Of a DNA stretch of 36,387 nucleotides, positions 1 through 8,960 are shown one piece after another. Each line of letters opens with the position of its first letter. Position 1 is the stretch's first letter. Origin of the DNA: Oleiagrimonas sp. (lineage in GTDB: Bacteria; Pseudomonadota; Gammaproteobacteria; Xanthomonadales; Rhodanobacteraceae); assembly GCF_027858935.1 (NCBI RefSeq), contig NZ_JAQIBU010000313.1:1-36387 (forward strand), read 5' to 3'. The translations under genes and the position numbers were made by a program. The notes under the pieces are model-generated. The model was not told where the DNA came from and did no database searches. It saw only the letters and a list, made by a program, of their open reading frames with translations.

Positions 1-1
1 C

Positions 2-97
2 GGCACCATGGTCAAGGTGCTGTCCTGGTACGACAATGAATGGGGTTTCTCCAACCGCATGCTGGACATGACCGCGGCACTGGTCGCAGCCGGCTGA
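2..97 (+). CDS. gap: glyceraldehyde-3-phosphate dehydrogenase, C-terminal fragment (5' truncated by window)
   Basis: Reading from base 2: [31 protein letters not shown], the characteristic GAPDH C-terminus ([15 protein letters not shown]). Confidence 0.93.
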   Translation, partial: GTMVKVLSWYDNEWGFSNRMLDMTAALVAAG

Positions 98-200
98 GTC
101 CAGGATTTGCGCCGATATCGGCTCCAATGAGGACGCCTTGGACACCGGCCTGCATGCCTGCGCATGCAGGCCTCCCTTTCCTCCCGGTAGACAGGTGCAC

Positions 201-710
201 ATGATGAACACGAAATTGATGTTGTGGGCGGTGTTGGTCCTGCTTGCCAGCGCCTTTTCCTGCACGGCGATCGCCCAGTCCGGTCCGCCACCGGCCTATA
301 CCGAAAACGGCTTCAGTCCACACCTGCTGGACAGCGCAAAGCCGAAGGCGGAACGCATGAAGCTGTTTGCACACATCATCGCGTTGGCCAACCGCGGCCA
401 GGTACGCGCCCAGGATCTGGCTGGCACCTTCTATTGGCAGGGGCCCGCGATCACCGGATCGCCGGTAACCGTGAACCTGGTCCAGGCACGCAAGCTGCTT
501 GCCAGCGCAGCCGTGCACGGCGACGTGCTGGCCATGGCCAAGATGGCTGAACTGGAGCTGGGCGCCGGCCGCGAGCCCCAGGCGATGGTCTGGGCGCAAC
601 TGTATGCCCGTTACCTCGACCCGATGCTCCCCGCACGCGCCGGTCGAACAGACAGCTACGCGGCCAACCTGATCAAGGGCATCCTCGATGCGGGCGGCAA
701 GCTCCACTAG
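201..710 (+). CDS. exported hypothetical protein (signal peptide, Sel1/TPR-like), possibly truncated by an in-frame TAG
   Basis: MMNTKLMLWAVLVLLASAFSCTAIAQS signal peptide; region NRGQVRAQDLAGTFYW...LLASAAVHGDVLAMAKMAELELGAG is Sel1-like. The same frame stays open after the TAG to 1082. Confidence 0.6.
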   Translation: MMNTKLMLWAVLVLLASAFSCTAIAQSGPPPAYTENGFSPHLLDSAKPKAERMKLFAHIIALANRGQVRAQDLAGTFYWQGPAITGSPVTVNLVQARKLLASAAVHGDVLAMAKMAELELGAGREPQAMVWAQLYARYLDPMLPARAGRTDSYAANLIKGILDAGGKLH

Positions 711-1082
711 GCCACCCGGGGCTACGTCGGCACGATGGTCCAGCGCTTCGACAAGTCCATCCGCAGGGGTATTGATGCCATTCATTCCGAGAACCGCGAT
801 GGCCGGACCTTTCTGATCCAGCAGGCGGGGGGCGCTGATTCGATCAAGACCTCCAACTTGAATGGAGTCGCCGAATACATGGTCGGCTTCGATGCCGACG
901 GCAAGCCCATCAGGACATGGACACTGAATGCCTTCCCCAATTCGGGCCTGAGCGCGCTGCTGCATCACTATCTCAAGAACGTGGTTGCCAATAGCGTCGC
1001 CAAAGGCTCGGGAACGCGGTATCTGCGTGTATCCATCACACACAACGGTGCGAAATTACTCATGTTGCGGACCGCGCACTGA
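711..1082 (+). pseudogene. in-frame continuation of the 201..710 ORF after an amber codon
   Basis: Same frame as 201..710, 123 sense codons without a stop: ATRGYVGTMVQRFDKSIRRG...LRVSITHNGAKLLMLRTAH*. Confidence 0.45.
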
Positions 1083-1427
1083 CGCAGTGCCACGAAAAAG
1101 ACGCCGAGCTTTCGGAGCCACCGAAAACAGGCCACCACGAAAGAGGCCTATGGTTTTGCGCTGGTCGCTGGCCATGCACAAGCACAGCGACCGGTGGCCG
1201 TCCAGGCAACACCGATAGGCAAGACGCGTTCTGCTGACCACGCACGCGCAATGGATCGGTTGCCCTGGTGACTGCCGGCCACGATGCGCCGAGTGGGAAT
1301 TTGAACGCACCGCACCACTTCGGGGCCCGGCGCGCAAACGCCCCCCTTTTTAGGCCCCTGATACTGAACGCCCGCCAGCGACGACGCGCGCAGGACCTGA
1401 TGTCCGGCGCGCGTCGCATGGACTGGA

Positions 1428-1928
1428 TCAGGCCAACGGCTTCAGGGCAGCCTCGTAATCGGGCTCATGGGTAATCTCGGATACCAGCTCGGCGTGCAGC
1501 ACCCGGTTGTCCTCGTCCAGCACGACCACCGCACGCGCGGCAACCCCGGCCAGTGGCCCTTCGGCAAGTGCTACGCCGTAATCGACTAGGAAGGCTTCGC
1601 CGCGCATGGTCGAAAGCATGGTCACGTGGTCAAGCCCCTCGGCGCCGCAAAAACGTCCCTGCGCAAAGGGAAGGTCCGCGGAAATGCACAGCACCACGGT
1701 GTTGTCCAGGGTGCCTGCCAGTTCATTGAAGCGGCGCACCGAAGCGGCACACACGCCCGTGTCCACGCTCGGGAAGATGTTCAACACCTTGCGCTTGCCG
1801 GCAAACGCGTCCAGCCCCAGATCCTTCAGGTCTCCGCTGACCAGCGAAAACTCGGGCGCCTGATGCCCCACCTGCGGAAATGTGCCGTCAACCTGCACCG
1901 GATTACCCTGGAAAGCCACCTTGGACAT
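1428..1928 (-). CDS. tpx: thiol peroxidase, atypical 2-Cys peroxiredoxin
   Basis: [30 protein letters not shown]...[19 protein letters not shown]...[12 protein letters not shown]; Tpx signature. ORF opens at 1934 (MHMSKV). Confidence 0.95.
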   Translation of the reverse strand: MSKVAFQGNPVQVDGTFPQVGHQAPEFSLVSGDLKDLGLDAFAGKRKVLNIFPSVDTGVCAASVRRFNELAGTLDNTVVLCISADLPFAQGRFCGAEGLDHVTMLSTMRGEAFLVDYGVALAEGPLAGVAARAVVVLDEDNRVLHAELVSEITHEPDYEAALKPLA

Positions 1929-2331
1929 ATGCAACCTCTTTGCGTTTCAAGAATAGGAGGATCGAGTCGGACAGCATAACGCGTCGGTCAATTCAGTCAC
2001 GCTTGACCCTTATGCATCAACTACGGACATCGTCAACCAACGGATTGCGGATCGGCTTCCATGCGCCCGGGAACCCATCCGATCCATGCATGGGCCAGAT
2101 CATCCGTGCAGCCCGGCCGCAGCCGCGTACAGACCGTTCCGGTGGACAGCGCCATCATCCTGACCGGCAGCAACACGATGACCTGGAACTGGCCTCAGGT
2201 TGCCTGGTTGCGGCCGGCTTGGTGCAGGCCGTCGCTCATCTCGGTTCGATGCTTCCGGAACGACCCACAACCTGACGGCAAGCGGGACCGGCAGGCCTTG
2301 CTCCCCTCAGCACCGCAGGTACCGCTGCAGA

Positions 2332-2345
2332 CTGATCCAGATCAA
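2332..2345 (+). promoter_or_regulatory. FNR/ANR-type box CTGATCCAGATCAA upstream of globin operon
   Basis: CTGAT-N4-ATCAA, 9/10 to TTGAT-N4-ATCAA; centre 2338.5 is 41.5 bp from ATG 2380; TATGCT at -12..-7 relative to that ATG. Confidence 0.75.
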
Positions 2346-2379
2346 GGAGCCTGGGTCACGGCGGCTCTATGCTCCACGC

Positions 2380-2790
2380 ATGATAGACGAGCCTTCCACG
2401 CCCACCGGACTCACCACCGACGGTATTGCCCTGCTGGTCAAGCGCTTTTATGCCCGAGTACGCAGTCATGCCTCGCTAGGACCTGTTTTCGAGGCCTCCG
2501 TGACCGACTGGGTTGCACATGAGCAGCGACTGATCACGTACTGGTGCTGGGTTGCCCTGCGCGTGAATTACTATCGGGGCAAGCCCATGGACATGCACCG
2601 CCGGCTCCCGATCCATGCCAACCACTTTGCGCAATGGCTGGCCTTGTGGCGGCAAACCGCCAACGACGTGCTGGATCCGGCCTCTGCGAGGCATGTGATC
2701 GCCGTCGCCGAACGCATCGGCCACGGGCTTCGCCTGGGTACGCTTGGCCCGGATGCCCAGGCCCCGCCATCACGGGACGTCACCGCATGA
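2380..2790 (+). CDS. group III-type truncated haemoglobin
   Basis: LLVKRFYARVRSHASLGPVFEASVTDWVAHEQRLITYWCWVALRVNYYRGKPMDMHRRLPIHANHFAQWLALW; typical trHbIII pattern. Confidence 0.85.
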   Translation: MIDEPSTPTGLTTDGIALLVKRFYARVRSHASLGPVFEASVTDWVAHEQRLITYWCWVALRVNYYRGKPMDMHRRLPIHANHFAQWLALWRQTANDVLDPASARHVIAVAERIGHGLRLGTLGPDAQAPPSRDVTA

Positions 2791-3197
2791 ACATGCTCGC
2801 ACTGTACTCGCCCGTGAAGTGGATCCACGTTAGTGCCGTGCTCATGAGTGGCTGCCTGTTCGCGTGGCGAGGCGTGATGGTCCAGGCCGGCCGTGAACGC
2901 ATGGCCGGAAGGCGTGGCATACGCTGGCTCAGCTACGGCATCGACAGCGTGCTGCTGATAGCCGGCGTGGTGCTGGTCGCAATACTTCCACATGCCATGT
3001 TTTCCAATGGCTGGCTGAGCGCGAAACTGGCCCTGCTGGTGGTCTACATCATCCTCGGCAGCCTGGCTCTCAAACGCGCGCGTACGCAGGCATGGAAGCG
3101 CATCTTCTTCGTCGCTGCGCTGCTGGTCTACGTGAGCATGATCGGCATTGCGCGCACGCATTCTCCCCTGGGATGGTTCCATGGAGGGCTGCAATGA
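2787..3197 (+). CDS. SirB2-like integral membrane protein
   Basis: 136 aa, four hydrophobic segments, MNMLALYSPVKWIHVSAVLMSGCLFAWRGVM...; ATGA overlap with globin stop. Confidence 0.7.
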   Translation: MNMLALYSPVKWIHVSAVLMSGCLFAWRGVMVQAGRERMAGRRGIRWLSYGIDSVLLIAGVVLVAILPHAMFSNGWLSAKLALLVVYIILGSLALKRARTQAWKRIFFVAALLVYVSMIGIARTHSPLGWFHGGLQ

Positions 3198-5149
3198 ATC
3201 ACCCACATATCAATGAACCGCATGATCATGCGCTGGACGCCTGCTTTCTTGGTCCCTACGGCGAAAACGATGCCCTGCTCGAAAAAATGATGCTGGAATT
3301 TCTGCGCGACCACGTGTACTGGCGGCGCAACTTTCACCCGGAAGACCCGCCTGCCATTGCCACGGCCACGGCGCAGCACCCGGACTATCTGGCGTTCGAA
3401 TCGCGCATGCGACGTGAGCTGCACCAGCTTTCGGCCGCGCTGAAGAAATCCGTCCCGTTCCACAGCCCGCGCTACATGGGCCACATGGTCTCGGACCTGC
3501 TGCTCCCGGGCCTCGCGGCGCAGATGCTGACACTTCCCTACAACCCCAACAACGTCAGCGAGGAAGCCGCGCCGGTCACCGTCGACATGGAAGTCCAGGT
3601 GGGTCTGCAACTGGCTCGCATGCTCGGCTATCCGCATGATCCCGAAAAACCCGCCTGTGCCTTCGGGCATGTCACCTCGGGAGGATCGCTGGCCAATTTC
3701 CAGGCTTTGCGGCTGGCACTTTCCCTGAAAGCCTTTCCAGTCGCGCTGCGTGCCGCCCAGGTCCCGGAGCTTGGCCTCCCCGACGAGGACTGGGAGGCTT
3801 TCAACCTGCCTGCAAGCCGGGTCATCGACCTTCTGGAACAATGGCAGGCATGGCTTGCCCTGCAACCAGGCCACGAGCGGCATCGCTGGCAGCAACGCGT
3901 GCAGGATGCACGGATCGAACAACTCGGACTGGCCGCTTTCTTCGAGGAGCACCCCACGCTGCGTGTACCGGTAGTGCTGGCGCCCGTCACCGCGCACTAT
4001 TCGTGGAGCAAGGGCATGAAGATGCTCGGCCTCGGTCGCCGGCAACTGCGCCTGGTAGCAACCGACGGCATGCGGATGGACCCGAAGGCGCTGCAGCTTG
4101 TGCTCGACGAGTGCATCCGTGCAAGGCAGCCCGTACTGATGTGCGTGGCCATCCTGGGCAGCACCGAATACGGCACCATCGACCCGGTCGACGCCATCCT
4201 CGACGCGCGCCTTCAATCGCGTGCGCGAGGACTGGATTTTTCCGTTCACGTCGATGCAGCCTGGGGCGGTTATCTGGCCACCCTGTTCCGCCGCGAAGAC
4301 GGCAGCCTGCGATCACGCAAGGACATGACCGGCGAATTCCGCACGTTCCCGACGCAACGGGTGCATGCGGCTTTTGCCGCGCTGGCGGACACCGACACGA
4401 CCACGGTCGATCCGCACAAGCTCGGCTACCTGCCCTATGGTGCGGGAGCCTTCGTGTGCCGGGACCATCGCGCCATGGCGCTGCTGGCCGAACGTGCCGA
4501 CTATGTCTTCCATCGCACCACTCCCGGCAGCTACCTTCAGCGCTACCGCAACCTGGGACAGTTCATCCCCGAGGGCTCCAAGTCCGGTGCCGCGGCAGCT
4601 GCGGTATACGTGACCCACAAGGTCCTTCCGCTCGATCACCTTCATTTCGGTCGCCTGCCTCACGCCACGGTTCGTGCCGCCGAATTGTTTCTCGCCTGTG
4701 CCCGCAGGTTCGCCCGCGAGATCAGCGAGCACCTGCATGTCATGGTGCCGTTCACGCCCGACAGCAACCTTGTCTGCGTTGCGCTGAATCCACGCGGCAA
4801 CACCCGTGTTGCCGTGGCCAATGCCTACGTCCGCGAACTGCACGAAAACCTTCGCATCGACCCGACACGGCCCCTGCAACTGAAGGAATTCTTTGGTTCG
4901 ATGACCAGCCTGCAACCCGGTATGCTTGGTCCTCACGAAACCGCACGTATCCTCGACGCCCTGCACCTGGACCTGGATTCCCTGGGCGACCACGAGGACA
5001 ACGATTGCCTGCTGATCCTGCGCCATACGCTGATGAACCCGTACCTGATCGATCATGAGAACGACATCAGCTACATCGAGCGGTATTTCGAATTCCTCGG
5101 CCGCCGCGTACGCATGCTCGCATCCCTGGAAATGGCTGCGGCATCATGA
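3194..5149 (+). CDS. group II PLP-dependent amino-acid decarboxylase
   Basis: MNHPHINEPHDHALDACFLGPYGEND...; PYNPNNVSEEAAPVT, FGHVTSGGSLANFQALRLA, HVDAAWGGY, TVDPHKLGYLPYGAGAFVCRD (PLP lysine). Start ATGA-overlaps previous gene. Confidence 0.88.
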   Translation: MNHPHINEPHDHALDACFLGPYGENDALLEKMMLEFLRDHVYWRRNFHPEDPPAIATATAQHPDYLAFESRMRRELHQLSAALKKSVPFHSPRYMGHMVSDLLLPGLAAQMLTLPYNPNNVSEEAAPVTVDMEVQVGLQLARMLGYPHDPEKPACAFGHVTSGGSLANFQALRLALSLKAFPVALRAAQVPELGLPDEDWEAFNLPASRVIDLLEQWQAWLALQPGHERHRWQQRVQDARIEQLGLAAFFEEHPTLRVPVVLAPVTAHYSWSKGMKMLGLGRRQLRLVATDGMRMDPKALQLVLDECIRARQPVLMCVAILGSTEYGTIDPVDAILDARLQSRARGLDFSVHVDAAWGGYLATLFRREDGSLRSRKDMTGEFRTFPTQRVHAAFAALADTDTTTVDPHKLGYLPYGAGAFVCRDHRAMALLAERADYVFHRTTPGSYLQRYRNLGQFIPEGSKSGAAAAAVYVTHKVLPLDHLHFGRLPHATVRAAELFLACARRFAREISEHLHVMVPFTPDSNLVCVALNPRGNTRVAVANAYVRELHENLRIDPTRPLQLKEFFGSMTSLQPGMLGPHETARILDALHLDLDSLGDHEDNDCLLILRHTLMNPYLIDHENDISYIERYFEFLGRRVRMLASLEMAAAS

Positions 5150-6003
5150 GTGAGCATGCGCATGAACCGCCCGCCTCCCGCGGACACGAACAGCCAAATG
5201 CGCATGCAACCCCCAACACAGACGGAACATGCGCCATGACCTTCGCATTGCTCGGCCATGGCCGATTCGGACAGGCCCTGGCCGAAATGCTGGTCCAGGC
5301 CGGGCATACGGTTCGCATCCACGACCCCGGGGGAAACGTCCCCGAGGCCTTTGCTGCCGCAAGCCCCGCGCAAGCGGTCGAGGGCGCGCAATGGGTGGTG
5401 CTGGCCATGCCGGTTCCCGCCATGCGCGCGGCCCTTCTGGAGGTGCGGCCGCATCTGGACAGCCGCCATACCGTGATCGACGTCGGCAGCGTGAAAATGC
5501 ACCCGTGCACGCTTATGGAGGATGTCCTTGCCGCGGAAATTCCGCATGCCGGCACCCACCCCCTGTTCGGGCCATTGAGCCTGGCCCGCGGCGAGCGCCC
5601 GTTGCGCACCGTGGTATGCGCCAGTGTGCTGCATCCGCAGGCGGCGCAACGCGCCCGGGCGCTGTTTTCCAGCCTCGGCTGCGAAGTGATCGACCAGGAT
5701 CCGATCGCCCATGACCGCGCCATGGCAGGGACCCACGCGCTGGCCTTCTTCATCGCCAAGGGCCTGGTCGACATGGGTGTGGGTGAGGACCTCACGCTCG
5801 CGCCCCCCTCCTTCCAGGGCCTGAAGAACATGCTGGCCGCCGTGCGCGGCGATGCAGGGCACCTGTTCGCGGCCATCCAGCAGGAAAATCCATACGCCTG
5901 CGAGGCCCGTGCCCGACTGATCGAAGCCCTGGGCACGATCCACCGAAAGCTGCTGACCGAAGCAGACGACGAAGGCAGCCTGTCGATCTCCGGATTGCCA
6001 TAG
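5146..6003 (+). CDS. prephenate dehydrogenase-like NAD(P)-binding protein (TyrA family)
   Basis: Rossmann ALLGHGRFGQALAEML, VIDVGSVKMHPCTLM, AGTHPLFGPLS; ATGA overlap with upstream stop. Confidence 0.82.
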   Translation: MSEHAHEPPASRGHEQPNAHATPNTDGTCAMTFALLGHGRFGQALAEMLVQAGHTVRIHDPGGNVPEAFAAASPAQAVEGAQWVVLAMPVPAMRAALLEVRPHLDSRHTVIDVGSVKMHPCTLMEDVLAAEIPHAGTHPLFGPLSLARGERPLRTVVCASVLHPQAAQRARALFSSLGCEVIDQDPIAHDRAMAGTHALAFFIAKGLVDMGVGEDLTLAPPSFQGLKNMLAAVRGDAGHLFAAIQQENPYACEARARLIEALGTIHRKLLTEADDEGSLSISGLP

Positions 6004-6012
6004 GCCCATGCC

Positions 6013-7509
6013 TTGAGCTTCCACGACCTTCGCACCTTCCTGGGCCATCTTGAACATCGCGGCCAGTTGCTGCGCGTGCGTGAACCGGTCGACCCGAACC
6101 AGGAGTCGACTGCCCTGTGCATGCGCGCGCTGCGCGAAGGCGGTCCGGCCCTGTTGATGGAGCGCCCGACCGGTTCGGCACACGCCCTGCTGGGCAACCT
6201 GTTCGGGCACCGCAAACGCATCGAGAGCGCCCTCGCCGGCCGGCCGCTTTCAAGCCTGCGCGAACTGGGCCAATTGCTCGCCTCGATCAAGGAACCCCGC
6301 TGGCCCGGAAACCTGCGCCAGGCCCTGGCATCCTGGCCCGAACTGGCCCAACTGGCCCATGTGGCGCCGCAGCGTGTGCGCGAAGCCGCCTTCACCGAGC
6401 AAACCCTGGAAGGCGAGGACATCGACCTGGCCCGACTCCCGGTGCAGACCTGCTGGCCCGAGGATGCCGGTCGCCTGATCACCTTCGGCCTGGTGGTCAC
6501 GCGAGGTCCCCGTCAGCAACGCCAGAACGTGGCCATCTACCGTCAGCAGGTCATCGGACCCCGGCGCGTCATCATGCGCTGGCTGCCGCACCGCGGCGGC
6601 GCACAGGACTACCGGGACTGGCAGCACGCACACCCGGACCAGCCCTTTCCCGTGCTGGTCGCCCTGGGTGCCGATCCGGCCACGATGCTGGCGGCCGTGG
6701 CGCCGGTGCCGGACACGCTGTCCGAATACGAATTCGCCGGCCTGCTGCGTGGCCAGCGCACGCGTGTGTGGACCAGTCCACGCAGCGGTCTGGATGCACC
6801 CGCCGGCGCCGAGATCGTCCTCGAGGGATGCATTCATCCTGGCGATGCGGCGCTGGAAGGGCCGTTTGGCGACCACACCGGATACTACAATGCGCAGGAT
6901 CATTTCCCGGTACTGACCATCGAGCGCATGCAGCTGCGGCGTGACGCGATCTACCACGGCAGCTACATGGGGCGCGCACCGTTCGACGAGCCTTCGGTCC
7001 TGGCCATGGCGCTCAACGATGTATTCGTGCCGATCCTGCAGAAGGTCTTCCCCGAGATCATCGACTTCCATCTGCCTGCCGAAGCCTGCTCGTATCGGAT
7101 CGCGGTGGTCAGCATCCGCAAGCAATACCCTGGGCACGCCCGCAGGGTGATGATGGGGATCTGGTCGTACCTGCGCCAGTTCACGTACACCAAGTTCGTG
7201 ATCGTCACCGACGACGACATCGACGTGCGTGACTGGTCCGCGGTGATCTGGGCCTTGGCCACACGGGTCGATCCGGCACGCGACACCATGCTGGTGGAAA
7301 ACACCCCGATCGACTATCTGGATTTTTCCAGTCCGACACCGAACCTTGGTTCCAAGCTCGGCATCGATGCCACCAACAAATGGCCTGGCGAAACCACGCG
7401 CACCTGGAGCCGTCCCATCGTGCCCGATACCGAGGTGCAACGCCGCGTCGATGCGCTGTGGTCGCAACTGGCCACCACCGACACCCTGCGCGGCCCTGCG
7501 CAGACCTAA
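6013..7509 (+). CDS. UbiD family (prenylated-FMN) decarboxylase
   Basis: TTG start; [28 protein letters not shown]...[12 protein letters not shown]...[66 protein letters not shown]; UbiD hallmark. Paralogue-specific role unproven. Confidence 0.9.
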   Translation: MSFHDLRTFLGHLEHRGQLLRVREPVDPNQESTALCMRALREGGPALLMERPTGSAHALLGNLFGHRKRIESALAGRPLSSLRELGQLLASIKEPRWPGNLRQALASWPELAQLAHVAPQRVREAAFTEQTLEGEDIDLARLPVQTCWPEDAGRLITFGLVVTRGPRQQRQNVAIYRQQVIGPRRVIMRWLPHRGGAQDYRDWQHAHPDQPFPVLVALGADPATMLAAVAPVPDTLSEYEFAGLLRGQRTRVWTSPRSGLDAPAGAEIVLEGCIHPGDAALEGPFGDHTGYYNAQDHFPVLTIERMQLRRDAIYHGSYMGRAPFDEPSVLAMALNDVFVPILQKVFPEIIDFHLPAEACSYRIAVVSIRKQYPGHARRVMMGIWSYLRQFTYTKFVIVTDDDIDVRDWSAVIWALATRVDPARDTMLVENTPIDYLDFSSPTPNLGSKLGIDATNKWPGETTRTWSRPIVPDTEVQRRVDALWSQLATTDTLRGPAQT

Positions 7510-7512
7510 AGC

Positions 7513-7809
7513 CTAGGTCTCGCCAGCGCGGCAGGCATCGTGGCGAAGGGCCTGGGCCGCCTGCTCCTGCAGAAGCTTCCAGGAGCGTTCCCACCCCCCG
7601 GCGCGCGGCGATGCGCCGACGAATCGCGTCAACAGCATCCGCAAGGCATCAATGCGTTCCTGCAGTTCCCCGGATTGTGCAAGCGCGCGCTCGTGCTCGT
7701 CGAGCGCCACCATCAGCACCTTGCGGTCGCTGCAGATCCCGATGCACGGCTGAGGTGCCTCGATCCTGCCGCAACCGGCGCATTGCCATACCTGGATGTA
7801 GTCGGTCAT
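7513..7809 (-). CDS. small Cys-motif protein divergent from ubiU
   Basis: MTDYIQVWQCAGCGRIEAPQPCIGICSDRKVLMVALDEHERALAQ...; CX2CX8CX3C; SD-like AGGAG upstream of ATG. Confidence 0.75.
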   Translation of the reverse strand: MTDYIQVWQCAGCGRIEAPQPCIGICSDRKVLMVALDEHERALAQSGELQERIDALRMLLTRFVGASPRAGGWERSWKLLQEQAAQALRHDACRAGET

Positions 7810-7876
7810 GCCTGCTCCTGCTTCACTCCAAAACCTGCGGAGGACCTCAGGGTATCGATCCCGTGCCCGTTGCGAT

Positions 7877-7890
7877 CTGATCCAGGTCAA
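7877..7890. promoter_or_regulatory. FNR/ANR-type box CTGATCCAGGTCAA between the small Cys gene and ubiU
   Basis: CTGAT-N4-GTCAA in the 7810-7948 divergent intergenic region; centre 65.5 bp upstream of ubiU ATG 7949. Confidence 0.65.
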
Positions 7891-7948
7891 CGCAAGCATC
7901 GTTTTTGCGTGACACGATGGCGCCCTGCCTTGATGAGGAGCTACGCGC

Positions 7949-8947
7949 ATGCAACTGGTCTGTCCAGCCGGCAACCTTCCTGCACTGCAGACGGCCATCG
8001 ACGAGGGAGCGGACGCGGTCTACGCTGGCCTGCGCGACCAGACCAACGCACGCGCCTTCCCCGGCCTGAATTTCAGCGACGACGAATTGCACAGGGGTAT
8101 CGCCTACGCGCATGCGCGTCAGCGCAAGGTCTACCTGGCCCTGAACACCTACCCGGACTGCATGCACCTGGATACCTGGAAGGCTGCCGTCGACAAGGCC
8201 GCCGACTTCGGTTGCGACGCGATCATCGTCGCCGAGATGGCCGTACTCGACTACGCCATGCGCACGCACCCGCAGCTTCCACGCCACCTGTCCGTGCAGG
8301 GTTCGGCCACCACCGCGCCCGCCTTGCGCTACATGCATGAGCGCTTCGGCATCCAGCGCGCCGTGCTGCCGCGGGTGTTGTCCATCCAGCAGGTCGAACG
8401 CCTGTGCAGCAATGCACCCGTACCGCTGGAAGTGTTTGCCTTCGGCAGCCTGTGCATCATGGTCGAAGGACGTTGCCAACTGTCCAGCTATGCCACCGGT
8501 GCTTCTCCCAATCGCCACGGCGTATGTTCCCCGGCGCGTTTCGTGCGTTGGGAGGAGCATGACGATGGCAGTCGGAGCGTGCGCCTGAACCATGTGCTGG
8601 TCGATCGCTTCCAGCAGGGCGAACCGGCAGGCTACCCGACGGTCTGCAAGGGGCGTTTCCAGGTAGCCGGCGAGACCTTCCATGCGCTCGAGGAGCCGAC
8701 CAGCCTGAACACGCTGGAACTGCTTCCACGCCTGGCCAGGGCCGGAGTGGCGGCGCTCAAGATCGAGGGTCGCCAGCGTGGCGTCGCCTACGTCCGCTCC
8801 GTCACCCATACCTGGCGCACGGCGCTTGATCGCCTTGAAGCCGCTCCGGACCACTGGAAGCGCAAGCCGGAGTGGGACCAGACCCTGTCACAGCACGCCG
8901 AGGGGCACCAGACCACGCTCGGCCCCTACCACCGCCATTGGCATTGA
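7949..8947 (+). CDS. ubiU: U32-family protein UbiU, O2-independent ubiquinone hydroxylation
   Basis: MQLVCPAGNLPALQTAIDEGADAVYAGLRDQTNARAFPGLNF...; Cys pattern C-X6-C-X16-C-X39-C (FGSLCIMVEGRC...HGVCSPARF...PTVCKGRF) as in UbiU [4Fe-4S] proteins. Confidence 0.95.
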   Translation: MQLVCPAGNLPALQTAIDEGADAVYAGLRDQTNARAFPGLNFSDDELHRGIAYAHARQRKVYLALNTYPDCMHLDTWKAAVDKAADFGCDAIIVAEMAVLDYAMRTHPQLPRHLSVQGSATTAPALRYMHERFGIQRAVLPRVLSIQQVERLCSNAPVPLEVFAFGSLCIMVEGRCQLSSYATGASPNRHGVCSPARFVRWEEHDDGSRSVRLNHVLVDRFQQGEPAGYPTVCKGRFQVAGETFHALEEPTSLNTLELLPRLARAGVAALKIEGRQRGVAYVRSVTHTWRTALDRLEAAPDHWKRKPEWDQTLSQHAEGHQTTLGPYHRHWH

Positions 8948-8960
8948 ACGGAATGCACCG

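Noticed and set aside
1240-1355. tRNA-like string (GTTCAAATTCCC on minus strand) and GGGGC...GCCCC-TTTTT on plus strand in the 1083-1427 intergenic gap
   Set aside because: The T-arm does not pair properly and no D-arm, anticodon arm or acceptor is found. The hairpin is weak; not enough to call a tRNA remnant or sRNA.
2003-2020. TTGACCCTTATGCATCAA as an FNR-like dyad
   Set aside because: Spacer is 8 nt rather than 4, so not a valid FNR box.
5067-6500. Long minus-strand ORFs opposite known genes (also 21472-22905, 22996-24372, 29968-31899)
   Set aside because: High-GC shadow ORFs antisense to well-supported genes, with low-complexity composition and no family motifs.
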